Positions 18,641 through 27,040 are shown, counted from the stretch's first letter. The stretch: DNA of 64,000 bases from Alloacidobacterium sp963823845 (GCA_963823845.1 CAWGND010000008.1:930001-994000), one strand, 5' to 3'. Numbers and translations: made by a program. Notes: a model not told the origin generated them from the sequence alone.

Positions 18641-18952
18641 AAACTGGATACAACATTTGCGGCTCTGTCTGATCCAACCCGACGGGCGATGATCGAGCGG
18701 CTCTCCCACGGGCCTGCCTCTGTGCATGGGTTGACGGAACCGTTTGCACTCTCGCAGCAGATGATTTCAAAACATATTGCCTACCTGGTGAGGGCGCGGA
18801 TGGTGATCAAAACGAAGCGCGGACGAGAGAGTGTGTGCACGCTCAGGCCAGAGGCGATTAAGACAGTCAGCGACTGGGCGATCAGCTATCGCCGGTTCTG
18901 GGAAGAGCGTTTCGACAAGCTGAGCGTTTCGACAAGCTGGAAGTGGTTGTGA
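18635..18952 (+). CDS. ArsR-family HTH repressor
   Basis: This 105-residue winged-helix protein has the typical start DTTFAALSDPTRRAMIERL and recognition region FALSQQMISKHIAYLVRAR. There is no cysteine cluster in the sensor helix, so it is not an obvious metal sensor. It is the subtype encoded directly upstream of SRPBCC/AHSA1 proteins. The start is GTG 18635, which lies inside a perfect dyad likely to be its own operator. The SRPBCC gene follows 27 bases downstream with a strong GAGGAGG. The cassette sits between integration scars 1 and 2, which hints at acquisition as a unit. Confidence 0.88.
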   Translation: MDKLDTTFAALSDPTRRAMIERLSHGPASVHGLTEPFALSQQMISKHIAYLVRARMVIKTKRGRESVCTLRPEAIKTVSDWAISYRRFWEERFDKLSVSTSWKWL

Positions 18953-18979
18953 AGCAAATGAAAAAAGAGGAGGTCAGAG

Positions 18980-19489
18980 ATGACAAGTAACACGGTGAAC
19001 GAGACAGAGCGGATGGTTGTCACACGAGTTTTCGATGCCCCACGCGAATTGGTTTGGAAGGCGTGGACAGACCCGAAGTACATAATGCAGTGGTGGGGAC
19101 CGGAGGGCTTTACTGCGCCGGTTTGCAAGATGGATTTTCGCGTAGGCGGAAAGCTTCTCTGCTGCATGAGATCGCCGGATGGGTGGGAAGGCTGGAATGC
19201 GGTGGAATACCACGAGATTGTTCTGCACGAGAAGATCGTTTCTTCCATGTACTTTTCCGACGCGGAGGAAAACAAGGTTGACCTTGCGGAATTAGGAATA
19301 GAACAAGAGGCCATAGACGGTGCGTACGACGTGACCATCTTTGAGGATCTCGGGAACGGCCAGACGAGACTCACCCACATTGGAAATGAACCTATGGAGA
19401 GCGCAAAGAACAGCGGTCAACTTGAGGGCTGGAACCAGATACTCGAAAAGGTTGCCGCAGTTGTTACAAAGCTGGCGCAGGCGAAATAA
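18980..19489 (+). CDS. SRPBCC (AHSA1-like, START-fold) protein
   Basis: The 169-residue protein begins near VVTRVFDAPRELVWKAWTDP and continues QWWGPEGFTAP, the classic AHSA1/CalC-type signature. Later comes GWEGWNAVEYHEIV and the C-terminal helix GQLEGWNQILEKVAAVVTK. These helix-grip proteins bind hydrophobic ligands in a deep cavity. Many are co-transcribed with an ArsR-type repressor, as here. A GAGGAGG lies six bases before ATG 18980. The physiological ligand is unknown. The downstream neighbour is a secreted DinB-family protein 44 bases on, probably in the same transcript. Confidence 0.9.
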   Translation: MTSNTVNETERMVVTRVFDAPRELVWKAWTDPKYIMQWWGPEGFTAPVCKMDFRVGGKLLCCMRSPDGWEGWNAVEYHEIVLHEKIVSSMYFSDAEENKVDLAELGIEQEAIDGAYDVTIFEDLGNGQTRLTHIGNEPMESAKNSGQLEGWNQILEKVAAVVTKLAQAK

Positions 19490-19533
19490 GACAATGAAGC
19501 TTTGATTCGCGAAACTCAAGCGTGGAGAAAGAA

Positions 19534-20097
19534 ATGAAAAGAACAACGTTTCTCGCTATCGTCCTGCTGGCATTTGCATTTGCCGCCCATGCCCAGGACA
19601 CGATGAAGAAAGATGCAGCCGTCAAACCTGCCGATCCGGAATCGAAAGTCGTGCTCGATTCCTGGAATGAGATTGGCCGCAAGCTGACGACGCTGGCCGA
19701 AGATTTTCCTGAGGACAAATATGACTTCAAGCCGACACCCGCGCAGCGGAGCTTCGCCGAGCAATTACTGCACGCGGCGGGTTCATGCTACTACTTCACG
19801 AATCCTGCGATGGGGCAGAAGCCTCCCGCGGCAGAAGATCCGAAGCGAGAGCAATACAAGACCAAGGCCGACATCGTTGCGTTCGTCAAGAAGTCCTTCG
19901 CCGATGGCGCAGCCGCCATCCAGTCGAAAGGCGAAAAAGGCCTGATGACGGAGGTTGTTTATTACCCTCAGCAGAAAGCGCGCGTTATCGACATTGCATA
20001 CGGCATCATCGAGCATAGCGGAGAACACTACGGCCAGCTCGTTGTGTACTACCGCCTCGCAGGGCTTGTGCCGCCGGAGTCGCGGCCCAAGAAGTAA
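19534..20097 (+). CDS. secreted DinB-family protein
   Basis: I prefer ATG 19534 (MKRTTFLAIVLLAFAFAAHAQ), which gives a textbook signal peptide with GGAG upstream; the frame also opens at GTG 19522. The 187-residue product has a DinB four-helix bundle: NEIGRKLTTLAEDFPEDKYDFKP, FAEQLLHAAGSCYYF and GIIEHSGEHYGQLVVYYR. Probable metal-binding histidines lie in LLHAAG and in EHSGEHYGQ. DinB-like proteins are metal-dependent thiol- or nucleophile-handling enzymes; an exported version is common in Acidobacteria. It is the third gene of the ArsR cassette. Confidence 0.85.
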   Translation: MKRTTFLAIVLLAFAFAAHAQDTMKKDAAVKPADPESKVVLDSWNEIGRKLTTLAEDFPEDKYDFKPTPAQRSFAEQLLHAAGSCYYFTNPAMGQKPPAAEDPKREQYKTKADIVAFVKKSFADGAAAIQSKGEKGLMTEVVYYPQQKARVIDIAYGIIEHSGEHYGQLVVYYRLAGLVPPESRPKK

Positions 20098-20360
20098 AGC
20101 TCAGGAGGCCAGGTACCCCGTCCTTATCGCGCGCCGTTTGCGCCAATGGGCGGGGATCTTGGTTTTTGGGACCTTCACTATTCAATGCGCCGCGCGGCAT
20201 ATGGATACCTCTGCTTTCGTTCGGCTGCAAGATTTGGGTTCGGTCGCCGCGTCGCCGTCTCGCCATCCAGTGCTATCTCGGAAATCCCGGCTAAGGGCGG
20301 CGGCGGCTGAGTGCAAACCTGCTTCTCGTCACTTGGCCGGATGGTCGCCTTTCCGGATAA

Positions 20361-20612
20361 GTGACCCTTGGCTCAACTGTTGACTTCAGGGCGAGGCACT
20401 CATTGAAACGCCGTCTTGAAATGCTCGACATTCGAAGCGCTTCCATACCGTTGCCGACATCGCCCCAAAGTGCCGTTAGCCGTGTAAGCGACGACTGTTT
20501 TGAATACGCGGATCAAATCGTTCGAGTTGGTAGGCGGGAACAATACGGGAACAACCTGGGGAGGAAACCATCCCAAGTGGTCCCAAACAATCCTAAATGG
20601 GCGCTGCTCTAA
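20361..20612 (+). pseudogene. integrase-like gene tail, remnant at scar 2
   Basis: The frame ends REQYGNNLGRKPSQ...PNNPKWALL and stops 34 bases before the tRNA-like element. A parallel copy with the same ending (REQYGNNLGRKPSQ, then PNDPKSALL) lies at 48803-48880 before scar 3, with about 250 further bases of degraded similarity upstream in both. Its position just upstream of a tRNA 3' end matches the normal place of a tyrosine-integrase gene end at an att site. No catalytic residues remain, so integrase identity is inferred from context. Confidence 0.45.
20536..20553 (+). repeat. scar 2 left arm of 18-bp inverted repeat
   Basis: GGGAACAATACGGGAACA is the exact reverse complement of 20817-20834. 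The pair brackets the tRNA-like element with 263 bases between. It falls inside the integrase-like tail. Confidence 0.75.
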
Positions 20613-20646
20613 GGTCTTTCCTATCAATTGCATCCGCTGATTTCAA

Positions 20647-20720
20647 GCCACTTAGCTCCATTGGTAGGGGGGGCCCTGAAAAGGCCGGCGTCGGCGGTTC
20701 GATCCCGTCTCTGGGCACCA
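20647..20720 (+). pseudogene. tRNA-Phe-like remnant / attachment-site scar 2
   Basis: This is the best of the three copies: 74 bases with a D-arm-like TAGCTCCATTGGTAG, an anticodon loop CTGAAAA (GAA, Phe), a T arm with loop TTCGATC and the 3' end TCTGGGCACCA. The 5' acceptor strand (GCCACTT) pairs only in its first three bases with the 3' strand, and the anticodon stem has a mismatch. I judge it a degraded tRNA copy or att site, not a working tRNA. Confidence 0.65.
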
Positions 20721-20816
20721 TTTATAATCAACAACTTAGAGGAGAATGCCCGAGGTGATTCCCCGAGAGCATTTTTTCTCCTTCCCCTTAAGTGATGGAA
20801 AATACTGAATCAGCAA

Positions 20817-20834
20817 TGTTCCCGTATTGTTCCC
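20817..20834 (-). repeat. scar 2 right arm of 18-bp inverted repeat
   Basis: TGTTCCCGTATTGTTCCC mirrors 20536-20553 exactly. Read on the minus strand it gives GEQYGN, the same residues as in the integrase-like tail, so a second tail in opposite orientation may once have ended here. Confidence 0.7.
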
Positions 20835-20969
20835 CCAGGTATAAAACCCATTTCTGACGAATGATGTGAGTCAACCCGTCGTGCCGGTTTCGCTGGCCCC
20901 GTATCGGCGAACCGTCTCCTTCCACTCGCGATCGCGCACGCTCGATTTGGCTCCTAGAAGCGACTCCGG

Positions 20970-21200
20970 TCAGATCCGAAAGATACTCTGAGCAAGCTCG
21001 CAGAATCTTTGAACAGCCAGCAGGGTATTTCCTCTTGCGACGCTCATTCCGATTTCCGAGGCAGGCATGCGGTCGGCGACGGGGCACACTACGATCTTCG
21101 CGATTTTTTGTCTCGTGGCCGATTCGGGTATGTAAGGCTCCGCAAGCTGGACGGCGAACGCTTCCTGATGTACGACCGGCCGGATGCTTCTGGCTTTCAT
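20970..21200 (-). pseudogene. possible LysR-type regulator C-terminal remnant
   Basis: A 76-residue minus-strand frame ends ARGNTLLAVQRFCELAQSIF. This resembles the end of LysR substrate-binding domains (basic residue, LSPAAxxFxELL-like helix). The upstream part, VHQEAFAVQLAEPYI, could be the preceding strand region. There is no DNA-binding domain and no continuation upstream, where another gene fragment begins. Low-confidence identification; it could be unrelated debris. Confidence 0.3.
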
Positions 21201-21201
21201 G

Positions 21202-21312
21202 TAGGAAAGCGCCGGCTGGAGTTCCTTTGTCGCCCGCGGCGGAATTCCCGCGATCCAACTCGATGGCTGCTCCTACACTGGGAAAAGACCACGTTGTTCA
21301 GCGCTGTGCTAG
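21202..21312 (-). pseudogene. fragment of a winged-helix/TPR regulator (TPR end)
   Basis: About 110 bases match 6096-6207 of the winged-helix/TPR gene at roughly 90 percent, in the same orientation, including the region encoding NNVVFPSVGAAIKLDRGNPA. Small insertions break the frame. The match starts and stops abruptly, so this is a transposed gene scrap. It lies just downstream of the kinase gene's stop codon. Confidence 0.75.
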
Positions 21313-21336
21313 GCGATCCAGAGTCAAAGTGAAGCC

Positions 21337-24303
21337 CTAATACCCGTGTGCGACGGGGGCGATCAGGCGCAGCTTTTTCCGCCATTCAGCTTCCTTTCCC
21401 GGCTTGTCCCAGTCCCGATAGAGTTGAATGATCCGATCGCCGGCTTCACCAACCTTGAACTGCCTGTCAAACGGAATGGCGGCTTTGCGCTCCACCAACC
21501 CCGCATAGCCGGAAAGGAGCAGTGCTTCCGCCTCCGGAAACTTCTTCTGACCGCTGAGGCTGGCGCCCAGCATACTTTCGGTGTTGTACCTCCTCCAGTC
21601 CCCTGGTGTTGTCTGGTCCAGACTTTTCAATACCTCGCGGAGTAGGGGCTCGGCCTGCGTGTACTTACCCTCGTTCAGATAAACAAGCGCCAGGTCGGTC
21701 ATGCTCGCGATCCTTCTAGGGTGCTCCGGGCCGAGTACTCGTAGCTGGAGGTCCAGCACTTTGGTGAACAATGGCTCGGCCTGCGCATACTTCCCTTCGT
21801 ATAGATACTGATCCGCCAGGTTGTTCATGCTCAACAGCGTGTCAGGGTGATCTTCGCCCAACAGGCGACGTCGTGCCTCCAGGACCGATGTGAACAATGG
21901 CTCGGCCTGCGCATTCTTACCTTCTTTCCTGAACAGCGTCGCCAGGTTGTTCATGGTGTTAAGCGTATCCGGATGCTCCTCCCCGAGGTGGCGACGCTGG
22001 ACCTGCAGCGCTTCGGCATAGAGTGCTTCGGCCTGCGTGTACTTGTCTTCGGACACGTAGAGCGTCGCCAGGTTGTTCATACTCAGGAGCGTGCTGGGAT
22101 GCTCTTCTCCCAGCATCCGACGCTGCACTTCCAGGACCTTTGCGTAGAGTGGCTCGGCTTGCCCATTCTTGCCATTGGTGTAGTACAGCAATGCCAGGTT
22201 GTTCATGCTGGTAAGGGTGTCGGGATGCTCCTCGCCGAGGACGCGACGCTGTACTTCCAGGGCCTTGGTGAGCAGAGGCTCAGCCTGCGCATACTTCCTT
22301 TCGGCGTAGTAAAGCAGCGCCAGGTTGTTCATACTTAGCAGCGTATTGGGATGCTCCTCGCCCAGTATGCGACGCCGCAGCTCCAGCACTCTGATCGAGA
22401 GCGGCTCCGACTGCGCATATTTGCCTTCGGAATAGTAGAGCAGCGCCATGTTGCCCATTGTTTCCAGCGTGTCAGGGTTCTGCTCACCCAGCACGCGACG
22501 CTGCACTTCCAAAGCCTCGGTGAACAGCGGTTCGGCCTGCGCATACTTGCCTTCGTTCCAGTAGAGGACTGCCAGGTTGCCCATTGTCTCGAGCGTGCTG
22601 GAGTGCTCACGTCCAAGCACACGGCGTTGGTCTTCCAGTGCCCTGGTGTACAGCGGTTCGGCCTGTGCATACTTGCCTTCGGCATAGTACAACGCCGCCA
22701 AATCGTTCATCGTATCGAGCAAGTCGCGATCATCTTTGCCCCGAACCCGACGCCTCAGGTCGAAGGCACGTTCCAGTTGCTGCTCGGCTTGCGGATATTG
22801 GCCCAGCTCCCTGTACGTATTGCCGATGGTTTGCCGGATCGAAGCCTCCACGAGTGGTTGTGTGGCGAACTTGCCAGCGATACGCGCCGCCGCCGCATCC
22901 AGAGCGGTACGCACCTTAAGATCCGGATCGGGCTTGGTTTCGGGACCAGCCTGGCTGTTGGCGCTCGCCTGAGCTAACAAATCATGCTGCAGAAAATCGT
23001 TCACTGCTTTCGCGGTGGCCGCTTCGGTCGTGGCAACCTGCTCTGCGCGCCGGGCGCGAGTCGCTTCCCAGGTGCTGGCGACTATTCCCGTAATCAGCAC
23101 AACGAAAACTGCCGCCACGCCTGCCACCACGGCCTTGTGGCGATGGGCGAACTTCTGTAACTGGTACACCGCGCTGGGTGGCCGCGCCGCGATCGGCTCG
23201 TCGCTGAGATAGCGTCGAATGTCGGCCGCCATTCCCGCCGCTGAAGCGTAGCGTCGTGCTTTGTCTTTCTCCAGCGCCTTGCCTACGATGGTTTCGATGT
23301 CACCTCGATAGGAGCGGCTGATCGCACTAAGCGGCGCAGGATCTTCTTCCCTGATGGTGTGCAGGGCTTCGTGTATCTGGCCACTTATTTTGTAGGGCAG
23401 ACGTCCGGTCAAGAGCTCGAACAGGAGGACCCCGAGGGCGTACACATCGCTGCGCGTATCCAACTCCAGCGGATCGGCCAGCACCTGTTCCGGACTCATA
23501 TATGCGAGTGTTCCTACGATCTGTCCCACATCGGTCTGGCGCGTGTTTTTTGCGTCGATGTCGGTCACGCGGGCCACACCGAAATCCAGAATCTTCGGTT
23601 GACCGCTCTCATCCACCAAAATATTGCCAGGCTTGAGATCGCGGTGAATGATCCCACGTTGATGCGCATGGTGCACGGCATCGCAAATCTTAGCCACCAG
23701 CTCCAGCCTCTGCCGCGTGTTCAGTTCATGGGCCTTCGCATACTCGAGCAGCGAGTCGCCACGTATGAACTCCATCGCGAAATAAGGCTGCGGCCCTGAT
23801 CCGCTATCTGCAGTACCGGCTTCATAGATCTGAGCAATGCCGGGATGCTGAAGCCGGGCCAGCGCTTGAGATTCCTGCTCGAAGCGCCGGAGGAGTTCGA
23901 AGCGCGCCAAGCCTGGCCTGATGACTTTCAGCGCTACCGCGCGCCGCGGATGCTCCTGCTCGGCCTCATACACCGTTCCCATGCCGCCTTCGCCGAGTAC
24001 TCGGAGAATTCGATACATACCGACACTGGTTGGCGCGAGGGTAGTGCCGTCGACCGCGTGACTGAATTCCATGCGGTCAATTGCGGGGATCCCGACGATT
24101 TCGCCCAGAATCTTGGCTAGTTCCAAACGCTCAGCCGGCTCCGACAGGTGTGCATCGGCAAAGCCAAGCAACGACTCAACTTCGTTTCGGAGTGTGGGGT
24201 CTTCGGCGCATGCGGCCACCAGATAACGCGAGCGCTCACGAGGCTCCCTTCCGAGAGCGGAGTGGTACAGGGCTTCAATGATTGCCCATCGCTGGGGGTT
24301 CAT
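21337..24303 (-). CDS. Ser/Thr protein kinase with kinesin-light-chain-like TPR array
   Basis: The 988-residue protein has a Hanks-type kinase domain at about residues 97-370: glycine loop LGEGGMGTVYEA, Lys126 in VALKV, catalytic HRDLKPGN (220-227), DFG (240-242) and APE-equivalent SPE at 270-272. One membrane span lies near 393-413. The outer part holds about nine to ten 42-residue TPR units of the form ALEVQRRVLGEEHPDTL...MNNLALLYYxxGKYAQAEPL, very alike to one another. This is a receptor-like kinase with a protein-binding ectodomain. Its start overlaps the sigma-factor gene by 29 bases, indicating coupled expression. The kinase may control that sigma factor; this is inferred from pairing seen in related phyla. 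Confidence 0.92.
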   Translation of the reverse strand: MNPQRWAIIEALYHSALGREPRERSRYLVAACAEDPTLRNEVESLLGFADAHLSEPAERLELAKILGEIVGIPAIDRMEFSHAVDGTTLAPTSVGMYRILRVLGEGGMGTVYEAEQEHPRRAVALKVIRPGLARFELLRRFEQESQALARLQHPGIAQIYEAGTADSGSGPQPYFAMEFIRGDSLLEYAKAHELNTRQRLELVAKICDAVHHAHQRGIIHRDLKPGNILVDESGQPKILDFGVARVTDIDAKNTRQTDVGQIVGTLAYMSPEQVLADPLELDTRSDVYALGVLLFELLTGRLPYKISGQIHEALHTIREEDPAPLSAISRSYRGDIETIVGKALEKDKARRYASAAGMAADIRRYLSDEPIAARPPSAVYQLQKFAHRHKAVVAGVAAVFVVLITGIVASTWEATRARRAEQVATTEAATAKAVNDFLQHDLLAQASANSQAGPETKPDPDLKVRTALDAAAARIAGKFATQPLVEASIRQTIGNTYRELGQYPQAEQQLERAFDLRRRVRGKDDRDLLDTMNDLAALYYAEGKYAQAEPLYTRALEDQRRVLGREHSSTLETMGNLAVLYWNEGKYAQAEPLFTEALEVQRRVLGEQNPDTLETMGNMALLYYSEGKYAQSEPLSIRVLELRRRILGEEHPNTLLSMNNLALLYYAERKYAQAEPLLTKALEVQRRVLGEEHPDTLTSMNNLALLYYTNGKNGQAEPLYAKVLEVQRRMLGEEHPSTLLSMNNLATLYVSEDKYTQAEALYAEALQVQRRHLGEEHPDTLNTMNNLATLFRKEGKNAQAEPLFTSVLEARRRLLGEDHPDTLLSMNNLADQYLYEGKYAQAEPLFTKVLDLQLRVLGPEHPRRIASMTDLALVYLNEGKYTQAEPLLREVLKSLDQTTPGDWRRYNTESMLGASLSGQKKFPEAEALLLSGYAGLVERKAAIPFDRQFKVGEAGDRIIQLYRDWDKPGKEAEWRKKLRLIAPVAHGY

Positions 24304-24973
24304 CGGGTTCCTCCCGGCTCATCGCACGGGCCAGCCACGCCTTCGCTAGGCTCCAATCCCGGTTCACGCTCTGTGTTGAAACACCAAGAACCAGTGCGAT
24401 CTCTTTGGATGTGAGGCCTCCGAAGTAGCGCATCTCAACCACCTGCGCTTTGCGCGCATCGAACCTGGCCAATTGCTCCAGCGCGTCATCCAACCGTACG
24501 ATCGCAGGGTCCAATTGCGGCGAAACCAGCAACGCCTCGTTGAGATTGATGGGCCGCATTCCCCCGCCCCGTTTCGCGCTTATACGCGTTCTGGCGTGCT
24601 CAATCAGAATGCGGCGCATAATTTTCGCAACAATCGCAAAGAACTGCGCTCGCTCCTCCCAGCGTACTTGCCGTATGTCGACGAGGCGCAAGTACGCTTC
24701 ATGTACCAGCGCGGTGGCCTGGATCGTGTGCTCGGAACGCTCCCCGCTCATACAGCGGCGTGCGATCTTCCGCAGTTCGGGATAAGCGGCGTCGACGACT
24801 CTCGTTAAAGCCTTAGGATCGCCGTCGCTCCACTTGCGTAGAAGCTCGGTTAACTCTTGGGAAGAAGTCAGCGCCAACTGCTTGCGCTCCGGGTGCCGAT
24901 TATAGCGCCGTCGGAGGTCATTTGCAGCTTGTCCGAAACAAGATGCCTGAAACAAGAGTCCGGGATAAGCCAA
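24275..24973 (-). CDS. ECF-type RNA polymerase sigma factor (kinase-associated)
   Basis: The frame codes 232 residues. The sigma homology starts near TELLRKWSDGDPKALTRVVDAAYPEL, so the first 35 or so residues may not be translated and a TTG near codon 33 is a possible start. Region 2 is ATALVHEAYLRLVDIRQVRWEERAQF (cited in part here as VHEAYLRLVD and RAQFFAIVAKIMRRIL). Region 4 is VVEMRYFGGLTSKEIALVLG followed by SVNRDWSLAKAWL. This is the ECF subfamily commonly encoded beside Ser/Thr kinases with TPR or WD40 ectodomains in Acidobacteria and Planctomycetes. No anti-sigma factor gene is adjacent. The kinase gene starts inside its 3' end. Confidence 0.9.
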   Translation of the reverse strand: MAYPGLLFQASCFGQAANDLRRRYNRHPERKQLALTSSQELTELLRKWSDGDPKALTRVVDAAYPELRKIARRCMSGERSEHTIQATALVHEAYLRLVDIRQVRWEERAQFFAIVAKIMRRILIEHARTRISAKRGGGMRPINLNEALLVSPQLDPAIVRLDDALEQLARFDARKAQVVEMRYFGGLTSKEIALVLGVSTQSVNRDWSLAKAWLARAMSREEPDEPPAMGNH

Positions 24974-25184
24974 AAAGATTTTCAGACCGCCTTAGTAATT
25001 GTTCGGCGGCTTCTCGCATTAGTGGGCGAGGTGGAAGCTATGTCACTCAACAAAATTCTGTTTGTGACCTGCGGAAGTAAACGCCGGGTACGACCAAAAT
25101 TCATCGGAGCGCCGCAGAGCTTCTGTTGCCGGCGGATGGAAAAACAGCCAGCTCACCGGCCAATGAACGATGTAAGGCGGGAAC

Positions 25185-25388
25185 TCTAACCGGAGCCTCG
25201 CCTTGCCAGTAACTCCGTAACCTTAGCGGCTTCCCGATTGGCCGAGAACATTCCTTTCGGCCATCGGCAAGCTGGAACCCAGAACAATCAACCGATCAGC
25301 ACCGCGTGCTGAAAGGAGTTTCAGATGAAGTACAAAGCAAAGATATGGCTTCTTGTAATGGGTGTGGCTCTCGTGACACTGGCAGCCA
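25185..25388 (+). repeat. promoter-leader cassette, copy A
   Basis: About 140 bases of upstream DNA plus the first 21 codons are repeated at 25962-26168. Similarity starts abruptly at TCTAACCGGAGCCTCG and ends just after the codons for LVTLAA. It includes the GAAAGGAG ribosome-binding site. Before it, 24974-25184 shows no gene. Confidence 0.85.
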
Positions 25389-25789
25389 TTCCTCCTGCCG
25401 AGGCACGCTCCACAACAGGCTGGAATGCGTTCCGAGTCTGGAGTCCCCTCGGGGCTAACCAGTGCGTCGGGGAAAGCTTCGGCGCGGCGGTCAACAGATG
25501 CAACTTCAATATCAACCTTACGTTCGAGCTGGTGGTTGACACCGCAGGATGGAAACACATCACAGTTTGGGATGCGCCTGGCGGGTATGGAGCATTCACG
25601 TGCGTGGCCGCGAACTTCTCGGGCGTTAACAACGGCATTGGTGTCTCGGATGGGAAAACTTTCAACCCTCAAGGACAAGAACAACTAGACTTCTGGATCT
25701 ACGTAAATCCAGGCGATGGATTGTCCTTGTACTGCTTTAACGTGCCACCGAGCAGAGGCATTTCCAACATTAACTGGACTCCGGCATAG
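25325..25789 (+). CDS. small secreted protein of unknown function
   Basis: ATG 25325 follows AAGGAG by six bases. The 154-residue product has a signal peptide (MKYKAKIWLLVMGVALVTLA, cleavage probably at AEA-R) and a mature part of about 126 residues. This part is rich in aromatic, Asn and Gly residues and has four cysteines (NQCVGE, NRCNF, FTCVA, LYCFN), which suggests one or two disulfides and a compact beta fold. I recognise no family. The leader and the DNA upstream are shared with the next gene but the mature proteins are unrelated, so both may be expressed under the same conditions. Confidence 0.7.
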   Translation: MKYKAKIWLLVMGVALVTLAAIPPAEARSTTGWNAFRVWSPLGANQCVGESFGAAVNRCNFNINLTFELVVDTAGWKHITVWDAPGGYGAFTCVAANFSGVNNGIGVSDGKTFNPQGQEQLDFWIYVNPGDGLSLYCFNVPPSRGISNINWTPA

Positions 25790-25961
25790 CTGTGGTTAAA
25801 GAGGAGAGTTGAATGATCGTGCAGACGCTTGTTCGGCTCCCCTCAACCGGCGGCGTTACCAATCGATTCCGCAAAATCTCAACTCATAGTGCGCTGCCGA
25901 TTCGGAATGCTTATAACGCGGTTTCAGGTAAGTTCGGACGCTAATTTGCTTCGTGACACAT

Positions 25962-26168
25962 TCTAACCGGAGCCTCGTCTTGCCAATTTAACTCGGTAAA
26001 ACCTAGCGGCTTCCCGATTTGCTGAGGGCATTCGCTTTAGGCCATCGGCAGCTGAAACCCAGAACAATCAACTGATCAGCACCGGGTGCTGAAGGGAGTT
26101 TCAGATGAAGTACAAAGCGAAGATGTGGTTTCTTGCAATGGGTGTGGCTCTCGTGACAATGGCAGCCA
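25962..26168 (+). repeat. promoter-leader cassette, copy B
   Basis: This direct repeat of 25185-25388 lies 777 bases further on. It carries the upstream DNA, the AAGGGAG site and the codons for MKYKAKMWFLAMGVALVTMA. The 315-base gap between the two genes otherwise holds nothing recognisable. Confidence 0.85.
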
Positions 26169-27040
26169 ATGCGACGACTCTCTACAAACCCGTGGGCCGG
26201 CCGCCCGAGGTTTTCTCATTTAACGGCGTCACGATGACACAGCCCCTGGCAAGCAATCCATACGCCTTAAATAGCCCCAAAGTGTACCTCATTTTCCTGG
26301 GGCCCGACTTTGAGCAGAACGGCATGCCCATCCCCGCTGTAAACAGCATGATCGCGGACGCCAACGAGATCCTCAATTCACCATACTTGAGCGGACTGAA
26401 GCAATATGGCAGCGACGGAATCGCCACTTACGCGGGCTTTACAATCGATACGAGCTTCGATCCCTCGATTGACCCGAGCTTCAATCCGGTGTGGTTTGAA
26501 ACCGACCGGATCCTCTCCAAGCCGACGTCCTCCTCATGGAATCCCCCGCCAGGAGGAGACGCTCGCACTTCACCGATCTATGTTGTCGTTAGATACGGAG
26601 GAGGGCCAGGCGGTTCGAACGACAAGGGACCAAATAAATACACGTCCCGTGCTGTTAACGTCATCGATGATTTGATACCTGCCGCCGACTCGATTGATTG
26701 GTTTTCCTGGGTATTCAGCCATGAAGTCGCCGAGAGAATGTCTCAGGGGACGGCAGTACTGTCTGCGGCAGGTTTTTCTGAAATCTATCCGGACAACCCG
26801 GGCCAAATCGCCGATGGCGAGCCGGAAATCGCCTTTTACGCGGGACGGCTGAACGGACGCAATGGTCCGCTGGTGGCATCCTATTGGTCAGTCCTGGATC
26901 AGGCGTTCATTATCCCCGACGGAAGTCTACAGAGGGTCCTTCAAGTCCCGATCTGGGACGCCAAGGTTGGACCGGGAAATGTATCTCGCTGCAGGAAGGA
27001 TCCTTGTATGAGATCGCGCCACCCGACCAAAAAACATTAA
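26105..27040 (+). CDS. secreted protein with HExxE motif, N-terminal part of a frameshifted gene
   Basis: The leader is the same as in the preceding gene. The mature part contains PKVYLIFLGPDF, IYVVVRYGGGPG and WVFSHEVAERMSQG. The HEVAE core resembles the SHELAEA helix of secreted bacterial proteins with a peptidase-like fold, but the second His of HExxH is absent, so protease activity is uncertain. Downstream, DGEPEIAFYAGRLNG and FIIPDGSLQRVLQVP lead up to a probable frameshift near 26965-26985, after which the natural continuation is in the next frame. The last 20 or so residues of this frame are then out of register. Together the two frames would give about 620 residues. Confidence 0.65.
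   Translation: MKYKAKMWFLAMGVALVTMAANATTLYKPVGRPPEVFSFNGVTMTQPLASNPYALNSPKVYLIFLGPDFEQNGMPIPAVNSMIADANEILNSPYLSGLKQYGSDGIATYAGFTIDTSFDPSIDPSFNPVWFETDRILSKPTSSSWNPPPGGDARTSPIYVVVRYGGGPGGSNDKGPNKYTSRAVNVIDDLIPAADSIDWFSWVFSHEVAERMSQGTAVLSAAGFSEIYPDNPGQIADGEPEIAFYAGRLNGRNGPLVASYWSVLDQAFIIPDGSLQRVLQVPIWDAKVGPGNVSRCRKDPCMRSRHPTKKH

Noticed and set aside
20647..20720. Scar 2 as a functional tRNA-Phe gene
   Set aside because: The 5' acceptor strand pairs with the 3' strand at only three positions and the anticodon stem has a mismatch; scars 1 and 3 are even worse.
21600..22760. Regular 126-bp DNA repeats that look like a CRISPR or satellite array at first sight
   Set aside because: They are in-frame TPR codons of the kinase gene with unit length 42 residues and no spacer structure.
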